This document shows positions 8,713 through 23,700 of a stretch of 64,000 bases of DNA, piece after piece. Where the stretch lies: assembly GCA_023053545.1 (NCBI GenBank), contig JAKZAN010000007.1, positions 558,001 through 622,000 of the forward strand, given 5' to 3'. Made by a program: the position numbers and the translations under genes. The stretch's first letter is position 1. Each line of letters opens with the position of its first letter. The DNA is from Lepidurus packardi (taxonomy: Eukaryota; Arthropoda; Branchiopoda; Notostraca; Triopsidae). A model generated the notes under the pieces. The model saw only the letters and a list, made by a program, of their open reading frames with translations. It was not told where the DNA came from and made no database searches.

Positions 8713-11700
8713 TCCAATTTTTTAGATTAAATTTTCGAACTCATTTGCGTAAGTAAGTCCCCTGGAAGAAAAACGATCCTTAAGCCTGAAATAAACGCCT
8801 GCTGTTTCTCCGTAGAGGTGCAACCACTTTTAGCCGCCACCAACACACACGCACCCCACATTTGTCCACATCTACATAAGCAGGCTAGTGTGTTGGCTTT
8901 GGCTCTTTTGGGACTCGCTTACTGTACGTCTTTGCCTTTCAGTTTCTTTGCGGCGAACGAGCCAAAAACCACACATATACACCCATACACAGGAGCCATG
9001 AAGGCGACGCATTTTTCTAGCTCCTGCCCAAATGACCAAAATGTACGGATTCGTCAGTCCCACACACGAGCTGAAAATGAAGAGTGAGTGAATATACCTA
9101 GTGTATTTATGGGTATGGCCAGCGCGTCTAATGCTATGTGATAATGTGCTCCTTTGAAGGTTCCAGTTTCCCTTTTTGTTTGTCATATTTTCACGCGAAA
9201 AATACACTTGATCCTCAAGTAAATCTTGTTAGGGAATACCTACGACATCTTGCAGAACAAAACACCTTTGTAGAACAAAAACACATTCATTTATAATCGG
9301 TCATTGTGTCCCTTTCATGAATTCTATTTCCCATACAACCCCATGTGGGAGAAATGGAAGCAGTTTTATGGTTTCATGACCACCAACGTTTACCCCAATG
9401 CATAATTGAAAAGATAACTATTTTGGTAGTTTGAGAGAACACTTTCAAACGAAATACAAGTTTTCTCTGCAGCTGCAGGAGGAGAAAATCTGGAAGGGGA
9501 CGGGCCATGAATATTTTAAATAGCTCTACGGAAAGGTAATTGGAGTGTCGTTCTTCCCAAATGCGCTAGACGTGCACGAGCTCGTCGCATCCATAGGGAA
9601 AACAAGTTACAGCGTTCCAGGCGATACTCTGTAAACGCGTAGAGAGCCCGAAAGATCACCAACTAGCAAGCAAGCCACGGCAAGAAGAAGTCCCGGCAAG
9701 ATAGTTGCGCATTGCAGTGCCTAGCCCAACATTTCACTTTATGCAGCGAATTCTCGATCCCAAAGTGCAGCAGGATCAGTAACATTATCCATGAGAACAT
9801 TTGCATGGTTAGTGATTTCTTGGAGTCCGGGACAAAATCTGCGGAATGGGAAACAAACTGGCCATCATATAGCGTTTTGACGAATGGTGCTGTCACGACA
9901 AAAACACGCTGCACAGCCAGGAAATGTTTCCTGGACAGTATGCCAAGACGGCTTGTTTATTACTACAGATATGTATTGACGGAATAAGTCCGTCGATTAC
10001 TCCTCTAATGTTTGCAAGACTTAATAGGACCAGGAATGTTCGCCACGCATAATTTCCATTTCTATATGCGATGCTGGGTTTGGGGCAAATTGGAGTTTGC
10101 TTGTGGGGGTCGAGCTCTTAGATATACTCCTATTGATCCAGCGTCTGAGGAACATGTGCATCAAAGGCCGGGCACGCTACAGCATTATGAGAATCATAAT
10201 TTGTAGTAGCACACAGCAACAAGGGTGAAACTGTTGTAGTTTTTAGGGCGCAGTTATACCACTGCTAAAAATATCCCCGTTTTTTTTCTTTCGTATAATA
10301 ATGTGTCCTGAGGTCTGAAAAAGGTCTACCAAAACGTGGCTTAAATATATCCTCGCTTTGTTCTACTAGGCCTTTTCTCTCCAGACGTAGTAAAAGTGAA
10401 TTACGGTTTAGATTAGGGCCAAAATAGCCAAAATAGGCCGGCAAAAATGAACTTACAGCACTATAGTACTGACTTGTTTCTTTCTTGTTCTATTTTTTAG
10501 GGAAAGAGAGAGAAAAAGGGAGCAGCAGTGTCTTATTCGGTCTGGAGTTCAAGTTCCAGGTTTGTTTTCTCTTGCATCGCCAAGGTTTTAACATAAGAAC
10601 ACCATTGCTTTAATTGGATTCCTTAGTTCAGTTGTGTCGTCTACACTAATCTGGTTGCTAACAGGCATTATGGGACAGGGCGATAGGTAAAGGTAGCCCT
10701 CCAAATATACACCGTAGAAAAGGTTGTCTCTAGGGGATAAGGGATACCTTCTCAAAACAAACTCCGACGTAACATTCACACCGACTTCTAAAATATCTAT
10801 TTTATACGTACTAAATATCTACTACCAGACCAAAGTAGCAACGATATCAAAGCGAAAGAACCTACCTGTAACCAGCTTACACAATCAACAAGATCCAGTG
10901 AGCCATCTCAAACAAAGAGTTCAAACTTGTGCGTGTCCCGGGATTAGGTTTATGATTTAAAACTAATGAACGTGATACACTTTACTGTCCTTGAGGTGTC
11001 AACATATATCAATACACTGAGTTTCCGCGTTGATTCACGAACGTCTACCTCGTGCCAACGTTGCTAAGCTACTGTATGCGTGTGCGATGCCGCTGCTACT
11101 GGCGCCAAGCCCTCATGGCTCCGTGGGTTGAAGACGAAAACGACTTTCGACGAGAGAAGAAAACTTCTAAAGCAACTATCCCTGGCGCAAGGCCAGTAAG
11201 TGAGTCTAAATGGCGAATCATGACATGTGGATGAGACCAATAAAAACGGCGTGAGAGAAAAATTTGCCAGAACGCTTCCTAATGTAACCGCACTGCGGGC
11301 GATCTCGATAACGCAGGAAGCTGAAAGAAAGGCTTTCGGCATTAAGCAGAACGTCGACGGTGGCAGTAAGCGAGCTTTGCGACACGTTCGATCCATATTT
11401 TACCAAAATCCATCCAAAAGAGTGTATATAAGCTTCTTGTAGGTAAATATTTACAAAGGTAAGTCATTGCGACGCTGCTGTGAATCCATTGACCAGCAAA
11501 TGATTCCATACTCCCATGTTATCTTTTGTGTTCGGGTAGATTATTTACATAATACAGGATTGTATATTTAACACGGGAATGGTCGCTATAACACACAGCA
11601 ATTTTCGCAAAATAGAAGAGAGGCTATGATTTTTCGCAGTCTGCCGTGGGAATATTTCCTAGGTCCAGCTCACAAATCGGGACTGTACACATGGGGAGTA

Positions 11701-11741
11701 GAAATTTCGAATAAAAAATAAGAACAAAATTAGGAAAAATT
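8713..11741. other. Intergenic, no gene recognised
   Basis: Three kilobases with only scattered short ORFs on both strands, none with a family signature or a convincing splice pattern. Low-complexity CACAC-rich sequence occurs near 8840-9000. The right edge should contain the 3' UTR of the forked/espin-type gene, but no canonical minus-strand AATAAA stands out. Confidence 0.5.
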
Positions 11742-14700
11742 TTACTCGGCCAAATTCAGCGTACTGCTGGTCTTCCGAAGTCGCACATTCCAAGGAGACA
11801 CAAAAACAGGCTCGTCTAGTTTGTCATGGTCGGCTTTTTTCGAAACTTCCTCAATGAAGATTACTTGCTTTTCTTCGATCTCTACCTCCGGTTCTTTCAT
11901 TAACTGTTTGTGATCTTTCGTAGGCGGCACATGAGCAATAACGGCAGGTTTTCTATTGCACAAAAAATAGGGGGAAATTGTCCTTTCTATCTGTTCACTT
12001 GTAATAGTGAAGGTAAACTGACACTTACGATGGCTTGGTATTATCTTCTTTCTTCAACAAGAGTTGTCGCTTCCAGACGGGAATAGATTGTATGCGTTTT
12101 TCTTCCAGTTCTCTCTGACGAGCTTCTTCCGCTTCTTTTTTGGCCTTTTCCGCGGCTTTACGAGCGAGCATTTGGCGTTTCCACGGTGGAATCGCCTGAC
12201 CGGATGTGTCTGTGTCGGGAATCTGGATAGATTCCCCAAGAAAGAGAGACGGTAAGAAAAATTCCAGTTTTTAAACGACTGCGACAGTCGTTTAAACACA
12301 AAAACCCACTTACCTTTTCTACAAAATTTTCAGGCGTAAACTGTTTGTGAAACTCTGCACTTTCGAGCCGCTCTTGCTGTTGCTCAACTTTAGCCTTTTC
12401 CACTTTCAGCTTCTTGATGCCCATAATGTCTTTTGAGGCTTTCAATTCCGCAATCAAATTATGCTGAGGACTTGCCGCCGGCATAGAATCTATAGCTGGC
12501 ACTACGTAAGAGTACCAATCAGAAAGTCCCTTTATCAAACGACATCAATCGTCAAGGTTACTTACTTGTCGCTCGAACTGGAGCAGACACACTCTTCGTC
12601 AATTTGTTGTCCGTTTTCCGTAGCTGTACACTTTGTAGTTCCTGAATGCTTATAGACATTACAGGCTGGCCCGAGTTGGCATTTCCTGGCACAACGGATG
12701 GCCCCAATGGAGGAGCAGGAGGATGTGTACTCGGTGAGGTGGAACTTTCAACCAAACTTGATCCATCTTCCACCTCGGGAATGACTGGTAATGGCGGCGG
12801 GGGCGGTGGTAGTGCAACCATCTAATTAGGGCAAAAAATGGCGTTTTAGGACACAAAAGAGCACCCAAAATGAAAAGCTTGAAAATGCCATTTGCTATAT
12901 TCCCCACACGCAAACTAGCGTGATGTTAAAATTTAAACACTCGACCGTTTCCCCAAGATATTCGAAACAGAAAGTAAGTAAAAGGGTTTAGCAAACAAGG
13001 TCAGTCCAATATTCATAACTTTACCTGAGCAACCGAGTTTTCGGAGCTGCCATTGCTATCTAAACTGCTAACTCCACTATCGGGCGAACCTTCCCGTGAT
13101 ACTCTGCTTGTTTCACTTTCCATGTTTCGGTTTGCAGATTTCGAGGCCACGGGTTTGGTTATGGACTTGAGGTACTCCGAGGGTCTGATTAGCGTGTCGC
13201 CACTTGAAGGAGCCGGAAATTTGGGCGGAATAAAAGGCAAGGCCTTATGCTTGTTCAATGAAGGGTGTTGTTGTTTTAGCGCGGCGCTGTTGTTCCCATT
13301 ATTATTGTTGTCTAATGACTGAAAGTCTTTCGATGACTCGGCTATTTCTCGGCCCATATCAGGGGGTAGAGATAATGGTCGCGATAGTTTGCTATGCGTC
13401 ATACTTGTCTTGGTACTTTCCCGGTTTGCAAGTTTGCAGGGAACATCATCGGACACCTGACAGTAGATCCCATAATCCGCTTCCTTGTCTTCCACATATG
13501 CTGACGATGACGATGAACTCGTGTCTTTGCTTGCGTTTTGTTCCCAGTGGTGAAGCGGAGGGGGCGGAGGCGGGGGCGGAACAGACAAAGTGCGGTGCAA
13601 GGCACTGTAAAATGAAAACACTCGATTACGCCCATGTCAGATTAGATGCAAACTGGTAAGTTTATTTCTCTTTTTTTATAGAAAACAAAAAAGAAGATGA
13701 CATGATAAAAAGGAACTGAACGCCATAGCAACAATGGCCGGCTTAAAAAGAACTGCAACCTTGATTATCCATGACATAAACTTTACATACGTGTTGGGTT
13801 GCTGTCCTCCGGGCACGGAATGCGTGACATTCAAAGCGGATTTCTTCCTCCCTGTATCCGTACCGGAGACTGGGGGAAGAATAGGCAAATGTGAGCTTTC
13901 ATTTTCCGCAAATTCTGGGAAGCAAGGGCAAATTATCCACTAACCCATTTTCCTTGTTGTTATATAACGCTCCTTCTTTTTCTTTCTTTTCTAGTTAGTG
14001 TTTTTTTTTTGTTACCTGGTGGAGGAGGGATTGACTCTGGTTCGGGACGCTCGTCACGAGTGATCTCAGACAAGGATGAGGATAGAGCAGGTTTAGGCTC
14101 ATGATGGTACAGATCTTCGTAGTGATTCTCCTGCGGTGGAGATTCGCTCCTGTCTGACAAGCTCATGCTATCCTCCGAGAGACCTGAGCTTTCTACTGCA
14201 AAAAATGCATCATGTATATGGTAGTCTCGCACGTATTTAGAGGCTAAACAATACCTTTGAGTAGCTGCTGTTGTAAACCCACTCCATGCATACACTGATC
14301 GCCATCTTCGCTGGATCCTTCCGAGCTTCCTGACGCCGAAGTAGGATGACCAGATTCTAAGGATCCTTGATCAAATAAGGAGCGAATCCGATTATACGCC
14401 ACATCACGAGGATCGTGCAAATAGAAGGGCTGATGAAAGCCACTGGCTGATTCGGAAATTCGATTCAGTGTGGTGTGAGGCGAAGAGGAATTCCTGTTAT
14501 GCGAATTACTCCGGGATTTGTTGGGAAAGAAGCTTTTATGTTCGGGTGGTGTGGTCGCAGCCGGAGGATGTAGAAAGAAAGGCTTGAGGCCTGTCTGGTT
14601 ACTGTTATTATTAGGCTCACGATCGGGGCTTGAAAGGGCAGTTCCCGGAATGGGAGAATGGCAAGTGGAATGGCAATCGCATGACGGAGAGCAACTCTCC

Positions 14701-17700
14701 TATAGAAGACACGAGATCCCCATAGTTGCAGCAAATCTTTTTTCTTAAATGAAATAAAAAATGAAATATATTTCTAGTATTGTCAACCTACCCCGTCCTG
14801 GCTAGAATTCTGTTTACAAATACATGGACTGGACCCTTGGTTATTCAAGTAGTCGGCATCATCTCCGTAATCTGGATCCGTTCCATGCTGCACCAATAAC
14901 GTCAAACACTGGAAAGAGTTGCCCATGAGTTAAAAAACGAAAAGTTTTAGCTAGTATTGTGCGTAATCTATCGCAAGCCTTAGCTTGTTGCTAACTAAGC
15001 TTTTAATCTTCCTGTCGTCCTTGTATCACGCTATTGCGAAAAACCCCACCCCGTTTTACCTGGCTTGAGAAGTTTCATGACAAACTAGCACGTATTTTGG
15101 CATACCAGCAAAAATGCATTAAAATAAGACTATAAGACTAAACAAGGAAAAGGCAGGGTCTCGACATGGGCGGTACCACTAATTCGTGACACAAACAATC
15201 CTAATGAGTAATTACCTCTAGCTGTTCGTTTTCCGCGGCATCATTAATGGGAGATTTCCCAAATTTGTCAAGAGTCACTTTGGCTCCTTTGGCTAGCAAG
15301 AACCGTACGATGTCGAGATGACCGCGGCTTGCTGTATCATACATAATTACACACATTAGTACATGTTACTTGCAGATCCCCCAAAACATGCATAAATGTT
15401 GCGAGAAAAGAAACCCTGTAATTGCATGAATTCAGCCATGCAAAGCTTGAATAACGGACTTGTCACATAAATACTGAAGAAAACCTGTTCAGGCTCCTGA
15501 CATTCCACTCTGTGACTACTTCAATCCCTTCTAATCTTTACACATAGCGAATTCGAAATCTGACACGAACTATTTATCAGACATCTAGACATACAATCTT
15601 TTTTTTAATAATGAAATTGTTGATCGATGGGACTGAGCTCAAATACGTTCTCGTGTCGCAACACATGTTTAACTTACATGCGAAATGAAGCGCCGTGGCC
15701 CCGTCTGAATCACGCATGTTTACATCCACGTTTTGGGAATTGACCTGTCAGGAAGAGAAAGGCAATCCCTCAATCATAATACGTAATGCTCAGGAAGTTT
15801 CCGGTTGACTTTGTAGCGGAAATAGAAATAGGAAACCAACACAAGTTCATTTCCGCCCACCTGGTACAGACAGATAGGACATGTTCGAGATACCATAACA
15901 CTGTACCTCACCCACAAAGTGTCTGCAGCGACTTTATGTGAGTATAAAATGGACTTGGAAAATAGCCTGAATGGCTCATAAAATAGTTTTATAACCTCGG
16001 AATCATACTTGCATATCAACGCCATGTAAAACGGAGGTGCCAAGACATTCCAGCCAAATTAAGACACAATAATACAGTAACTTACCATCCACTGTACACA
16101 CGATATGCATCCCATTTGCGCTGCTGCGTGAATTGGTGCCATTCCATCTTTGGCTCGAAGGTATAAGGACCCATCAGCTTCCTCCACCAAATATTTGAGA
16201 ACCTCTAAATGGCCTTCTTGGGCAGCCAAATACACCGGCGTTACGTCGTTTTCCATTTGGAGATTCGCGCTATAAAGACACAATAAATAAAGGATTAAGA
16301 GAAAAATCTTCCGTCTCCCATGAAAAGTTTGATTTACTTAACCTACAAAATCACTGGTGGATTGCACCATGGTGTATTTGTTAAGTAGGCTTGAGGTTTG
16401 GACACAAGAGTTTTCTGACCTGACTTTTCTTTCAATACCGTTCTCTTTCCTATTTTAAGAGTTATAGCCAAGCTTTTATGCTCGAGAAAGGACTAGGCAC
16501 AACAATCTATTTAGCTAGACTAGAACGCGGTGAAAATTTCACACCTGGTTGAAGAGGTTGATGAGGCTGAGGATGAGGAATTCGGTAACAAGAAGGCTTC
16601 AGAATAGCTTACTAGCGACTTTCTTTGCCATAGCCGGTTACACAGACGATGCCATATGGAGATTTTTTTGCTGGGTAAAAGTGAGGGGCAAGACTGGGAA
16701 ACTTTGCGAGTAGCCTTGCTCACGATGACCATATTGGCTGGCAAAGAACACGGTTCATCCAGGAGATGCTGGCGGCGACCGTTGCTTTTGCTGCTCTTGG
16801 GTGGGTTTAAAGGTTTACCATGCTTAAGTAAGAAGTTTGTTCGCTTGCGTAGGGGCCAGTCCAGGTGTTGTACACGTAGGTTGCTACCTCCCGCTCTCTC
16901 CTTATCGAGAGGCAGTAAGGACGGGGTTTGTAACATCGAGTTAACAGCAGACTGGGTCTTTTCTGTGAGTATGAAACGGACCCAAAACGGGGTCATTTTG
17001 TGGTCATGCATTGCAGACGATAAAAGATACGAAGATAATTCAGCTTGTGAGGTAGAAAACTCATCGTCAAGCGTTTTGAGGCGACGATTAATTTAGTTTA
17101 GGAACCGCAGGCCAACTAATGGTGTAAGCTTCTTTCCCCGAGTTGAGAGAACTGGAGCAAACGGAGAGCAGCACGAACAATTCGAATAAACACTCTTCCT
17201 TATTACACTGTAACCCAACACGCTGCTCCGAAAACCCTATCGACCATTAAGATAACACGCGCAATATGCATGCTATTATTTGTTTAAGGTAAGATCACGG
17301 GTTAGTTCCAGGTTCACGACAAATTTACAGACCACACAATCTCACTGATGAGGTTTCTGATTAAGTGTCGCCGGTCTGTGCTAAATTAAACATGCAAACT
17401 GCTTAACGGGCAATTAGCCTGGGAGAATAAGGTTTCCACGTAAAGAGCGCCACACGAGAATTTGCACTTTGTAATACAGAGTTGGAGTCAACTTCTTAGT
17501 CTAATTTGATGGAAGTGTAACGTGCTAGGAGTGTGCGTTCCCACCGATTGTGGTCAGTCGTGTGGGTTGTGTTCCATAGCGTCAGGGAATTTTCCTACTG
17601 AAAAAACGTCGAAGTAGCACCTGCTAAAAGGTCTGGGTATGAAAACCAGGTCCAGGCGATGCTTGACGGTAACATGGAGTCACGTTCACACAAGCGTACC

Positions 17701-20700
17701 ATAATGCTCAAATGACTGAACGGGAAAACAGTTTTAGGAGCTACTTGTCCAAATGATCGCTCTTTTCTCCCCTTGTCCGTAAAAGTGTAACGCAGACTAA
17801 ACTGAAAGAGTATTAGAAGGACAGTTTTACAAGTCCGGAAAAGAGAGAGAGGCCGAAAGCTGTGCGCAGATTATGGCTCCTCTTTTTAGCCACCGTAATT
17901 ATCACTGGACACCAATTCATCGGGAACAACTACCGTAATCAGTCCATGACTAATACAACCATCTCCTCTGTTCGGATTTGGCGGAAAGAGAGAGGCAAAT
18001 TTTGTTTTCCATGTCGCCAACTAATTCCAGCTCTTACGCTTGCGTGACTTACGTATTTGCCCGTAACTGTTCTTTTAGAAAAACTCTTAAATACACAACT
18101 TTGTCGCGCAAAGAACCAAAAAGTGTGCAAAAGAGGAGGCAATGCTCTTTCAGGTAGATGATCTATGCCTACTAGCCAACACTTAGCACCCGGGTCCACC
18201 TGACTAAACATTCCATGATAAGTGTTGTCTTGTCTTTTTTCAGGGTTCACCCTATAGTTTACCTGCTAAGCTAGAGCCACACAGCGCTTTTCAAGCGCCA
18301 ACTTTCCCAAATGCCTATTGTATGGAAAGCTAATCTGAAAAGCCAGTGGCAGAGGAGAAAAAGTCACCCACCATGACATGAATGCTATTATAGACAACGG
18401 ACAAAAAACTTGCTCATGCTGCTTCGAGAGTCGGAAAACGCAACTGGACTGAAAAGTTTCAGCTTCTATGTCTTATGTTCATGCAGGTCAGCTCACTTAA
18501 GCTTTTTGAAAGCAGGGCATCTTGTTACTCGTTTGGTTACTTTTATGATGAAAAAACGCTATTATGCTAGTTTCCGGAAGAAATGACCACCGTGACACCC
18601 AAGGTCATCTGGACCGCAATCTTTCTGTTACAGTAACGGCATGTTTTATTAGAGAACCTTTTCACCATTAAATTCAAGCATTTGTTGTGCAAGGTTGTAG
18701 GGCGTTAGTGAAACCGTGTTATACTTATGGAACCTCATCATTCACATTTTTGAAAACCTTACAGTTCGAGTCATGGCTCCATAAACTCATTTCCGCTACG
18801 TTGAAGTGAAAAGCGGATTTGAGGCTAGGAAAGCAAACAAACCTTACCGGTAACGAACTGGACGCTCTAACGAAGAATGGTGTAGATGACCACTACAAAA
18901 TGCGCCCATCCAAACAGCATATCACGACATGAACCCCACACAATTACCGAACCACAATAAACAAATTTAAAACACTGCAGATTCGACTCCCTCTTTTTCA
19001 ACAGTTTCTTATGTCGGGAAACTAGGTTACTGTAATTCGAAATGTATACTCCGAAAGACGTACATGTGCGAGAAAACCCTTCAACTTTAGTTGTTAACTC
19101 ACAAAATGCGAAAGACAGAATGATATAAACTTCACAGAACGGGAATTGAGAAAGAACTAAACCTGACAAATAAAGATGGTCAAGTGTGAAGCTCTAGCTT
19201 GACTTCAAGTTCCTGGTAGCAAGTGTCTTCCTTTAGCGATTGGCTCATCCTTCTTCAACAAAGCGTCCGACGCTCTGTTTCATCAACAGACCAGAACAGT
19301 TGAACTCGGGAAATGACCATTAAATATTGCTACTCCTTTCTAGGTATTTAACAGGAGAATTTCAAGCTCACATTCAAACCCAGGTATAATTAAGAAAAGC
19401 GGTCAATATAACTTTGAATAACTGTGCTTGCTTCAGTGAACCCGACTCAGTTTCCTTTTCATAGTCCAAAGCTGCCGAACTAAACAGTCACGACAAGTAA
19501 AGCAAAGTGCCGAAACCAGTCAATTGTAAGTTGGTATGTCCGAAATACGAAAGCTGCAATCACACACAAGATTAGCAAGTCAATTCTAAAAGTTTTCAGC
19601 AATGTCCAGTCACCTAATAAAAGCTGGAATACCAAACCTTGTAACGTGTCACTTATCTAGAAAAAAGAAAGTACCGAAATATCCTGGACTCACCTATTGG
19701 TAGTCTAACTATTGCCGAAACAAGCGAAAGTTGGTGAGAAACATGGTTCCATATCATTGAGCAAAAAAAAAAAAAAGAGAAACACTTGGCGTGAAGGTAG
19801 ACTAACTCGGAATACTTCAGAGCTTTAACGCTGGTTTCCCCAGAACAATCAAGTCACCCGCATCTGGCTCTGTATATCATCCACTCACTGCCAAGCTTCA
19901 AAATTCATCCAAGAGAAGGTAATGCAGTACCTAAACATTTCCAAAGATAAGGCTGATGAACTCTGTAGAAGACCGCGTCATTAGCGGTATATAAACCTTC
20001 CGGCAAGGTACACACCACTGTGGACACGCTCACTTGGACCTTTCCAATCTACTCATGACGTCAAACGTCAAGTTAGCTAGGATGAAAAGCCCCCTCTTTT
20101 CTGTCTAATGATGATACAAAAGCGACTCGAGAATCCGGCTACAGGGCTGTTGCTATTTAAAGATAATTGGAGTGGACACTGCCACTGCTTTCAAAGCTTA
20201 TGTCGTTATGCTATAATTAAGAGCCTATAAGGGGCCTTTGTGTGTCATTTTGCCTCGAGGCTTTTGTCCCCGACATTATGCCTTTTATGTGAAAAATATG
20301 ACCATAAATTGTAAGTTATCATCATGACTAAAAAGTGGGATGTGACGACTTAATAGTAGAGCATTGCGCCTCTTAAAGGATGCAGTAATACTAGTATAGG
20401 CCCAAATTAGGGACTTGGAACATGTAGGGACACTTTTTAAAGTGTTTCATAAGTGGATGACAAATAACTACATATGCTTCTTTTAATCAGAATCTACATA
20501 CTTTAGTTTAGGTACACCATTCTTCACTAGCGGTGAAAATAACGCTTGGAAGAGTGCGTATATAACTGATTGACTTACTGGAACTCGGGTGAAGATTCCA
20601 CCAGCAATTTGACGCAATCCAAACACCCACGGGCTGCTGCGTAGTGCAACGCAAGCATTCCATTATTACTTGTATCCAAGGCGGGCATATCGGCTTCCAA

Positions 20701-23700
20701 TAATAACCACCGGAGCACATTCAAACGTCCATACCTGGAAGAGCAAAATAACAAAAATCACGGAATCAATTAAGGTATTTGCAGCCGTCTATGTAAGTTA
20801 TACTTTCACACCAAAAAGCAATTTCGCATAATACGAAAATATAAATAACCACCTATGCTTAAAAGAAATACTGCGACAAACGTGATCGACAGCCCAGTCC
20901 CAGGGTCTTGTGTAATTGTGATGTGGTAGCGACAAATAGTTGGCAAACACACTATATTTTGTATTAAATGGCATCCTTGCACTTTGTAAACGTTACTGTA
21001 CAAAAATCCAATAATAAAGTTGCACTAGTGCACACGTCTAGCTGCCAATGAATTAGAAAAGAGAATGCATGAACGGAAGACGGCAAAGTGGCTTCTTCCT
21101 AGGTTACTACAGTTTTCTGGAAATAGCAGGAGTGGTTTTTAGAGGAGAAAGCGTCTTCTCGAAACTTATTTGCCTTATTTTACTTTTTTTAGTAGAGGGA
21201 AGAAAGGAAAAGAAGACGACTCGCCCCAATTTTTGGAACGTCTTATTCCCAGCGTTTCTGGACGTGCTTCAGACGGACTTCATTAGCAATGAAATATGAA
21301 CTAAAGGCGTAAGAAGCTCGGCACGTATTAGTCTCGCTTGAGAAGAAGGGAGTTGTAATTTTGCAGCATAGGAAAGTATGCTATGAGAAGCAATGATAAA
21401 AAAATTCCCTTGGAACTAGAACTCGTTGAAACGCTGCGGCATCTAATCCACCTCCACAATCTAACTCGAAGTTATGCTATAAATCAGATCAGAGATAAGT
21501 AAGTTTATGGTTGTATATATTTTAAAAAGTGTCCAGTGTTCACCCTAAAATCCTAGAAACACACTTTCATTACTGAAATTTGCACGTGTTATATTGAGCA
21601 GCGCTTTGACACAGTTCAATATGTCGGAGAAACCCATTATATACCGCAATCTGTTGCCAACCATCAAGTTGCTACACGGCGATGCCGACGAACTGAAAGC
21701 GTAGCAGGCTTGTATGAAAAATAATGGCTTAACCATTAGAAAAGAAAGTGGAGAAAGCAAAAGGGTACCCACACTAAAACCGCATGTTCCATATGGTTCA
21801 GTCATAGTAACGACTTTCGCCTCAGGGCATAGCGTACGGAATGGACCATTTATGCATATGCGCACTTTCCTACTCCCTAACTCCAGGTGAAGTAAATTAC
21901 TGGACGCCATGGGATATTAGAGACGCAACGTTTTATACGCAAGATTTTCCTACCGCCACAAATGCTTTTGTTCCACTAATAAGGAATTAGGGGACCCAAA
22001 AAGTAAGCTAAAACCAGCCTTAAGCAAGTCTTACCCCAATCCGTCCATTAGGTCAAAAAGGTATTATCCTTCAGAAGGTCGCGTGAGTTTATACCTGTGA
22101 TTTGGGACTTTCCCTATATTCGGTAACTTGGAGAAATGTGGAGGCAAATAAGTAAACTGTCCTGGGTACACTCGGCTAGGACTGAAGGAATGATCCAAGA
22201 GGCTTGCACCATCCTCCCAAGGCATTCTCTTATTTGGTTCAACGCGGGAAGATTGACGTTTAGACGGCAAATTTGACAAGGGAACATTGTCGTTTTGATC
22301 ATACCTAGCATGCTTAGTCATCCTGGAATGGTTTTTAGGGCGTTGTAGTTTTTCTTGGTTAAGACAGCAGGACAGGAGGGTAAGCATTTTGTCGTAAGGC
22401 AGGTGGGCTAAAGCGTTTTGCGTCGCAAAACGTGTCAACCACCCGAAACTGCCGGCCGTACGCAGATTCGTATCGGTTAAGTTCATACAAGACGAGCTCG
22501 ACGATACAATAGAGGAGGAGGCGTAGGAATTTGGACTCGGGCGGAGAGAGTTGTTCCGTAATGGGCTCACAGAAGCTGAGCGGGCCAACTCCCGATAGCG
22601 ATTGAACTGGAAGTATGGGTTACGGGGACTGATAATATTGATGAGAGACAACGCACTGGATTTGGGGCGCCGAAAACACGGCCGCCCTTCACGAACGACA
22701 GACATGATAAACTATAACAACCGAACTGGCATTTGACCATTGCGACATTGAACTAACGTACTAGTAGATTTTATTGAGTCAGATGCACCAAATTGGACAA
22801 AAACAAAACAAAAAAACACGAATTAAGAGACCCTTAGTGGCCAAAAGTTTCATTTGAACTGATGACAAGAACGGAATCACCGTCTTTGCGAGACTTCACG
22901 GAAATTCATGGGTAGAGTACCGTATGATAGTCCCAAGTTGAGCCCCGTGATTGCACAGATGGTTCTAGTACGGTTTCGCGGGCTGTCTATGTCTTCAACA
23001 CATCCGAAGGCTAATGAACACTGTAAATAATTTGTTTACTCGCTTTGTTTTACAGCGTAAGAGCAAGACAGAGATTTTCAAAAGGATACGCTTCGTGCCA
23101 AGAGAAAAAAGTTAAAACTAAAGATTAGGATGGCTGTCCCGTTTTGACAGCTTGAAATACAGGTCAACAGTTAAATCCGGTTCTGATAAGCAAATTCTCG
23201 ATTGCAGCCATCCTATATAATATCAAGGGTTATACAATTGATTCCGACCCGAAAGAGTGAACGAGTACTGTTATATTAACCGAGCGTGCGAGCATGTGGT
23301 CATCACATTTGCGAGAAAGGTCTTGTTTTCTTACTAGCAAGAGTTTTGTACGGAAAGAAACAAATAGTCAACAATGTTTTTCATTTTCTACACAAAGGAA
23401 CCAGAACCGGTATATCGAAAACAAAAGGTTCTACCTTCAGGAAAACATGTTTATTCTAAGATTAGACTCAACGAGAGAAGCGTTCGCAGAAAAACGAAAT
23501 GGAAGGGTGCAGGCTGATGATATATTCATTCGAAAACAAGAACGAGACCGGGATAAGCACTTGACAATAGGCTAACGAGGTCCTAGAACAAGATAAGATA
23601 TGCTTGCAATTTAAGCTAATTATATCTTATAGTTCTTTTTAAGACCAGAAACAGGTTTCGAAAACAGGTCAACCGTTTCCCTCCAAGGTGGGTTGTTTAT

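Noticed and set aside
8818-9207. Overlapping ORFs on both strands rich in His/Thr or Cys/Arg
   Set aside because: They reflect CACAC/GTGTG low-complexity DNA rather than coding bias.
9663-9806. Minus-strand 47-aa ORF with a hydrophobic start (MFSWIMLLILLHFG) and four cysteines
   Set aside because: It resembles a small secreted Cys peptide, but there is no promoter, splice or homology support, and a longer ORF on the opposite strand covers the same DNA.
16656-17096. 146-aa plus-strand ORF opposite exon C of the actin bundler
   Set aside because: Exon C on minus has a phase-matched splice donor and plausible composition; the plus ORF is its antisense shadow.
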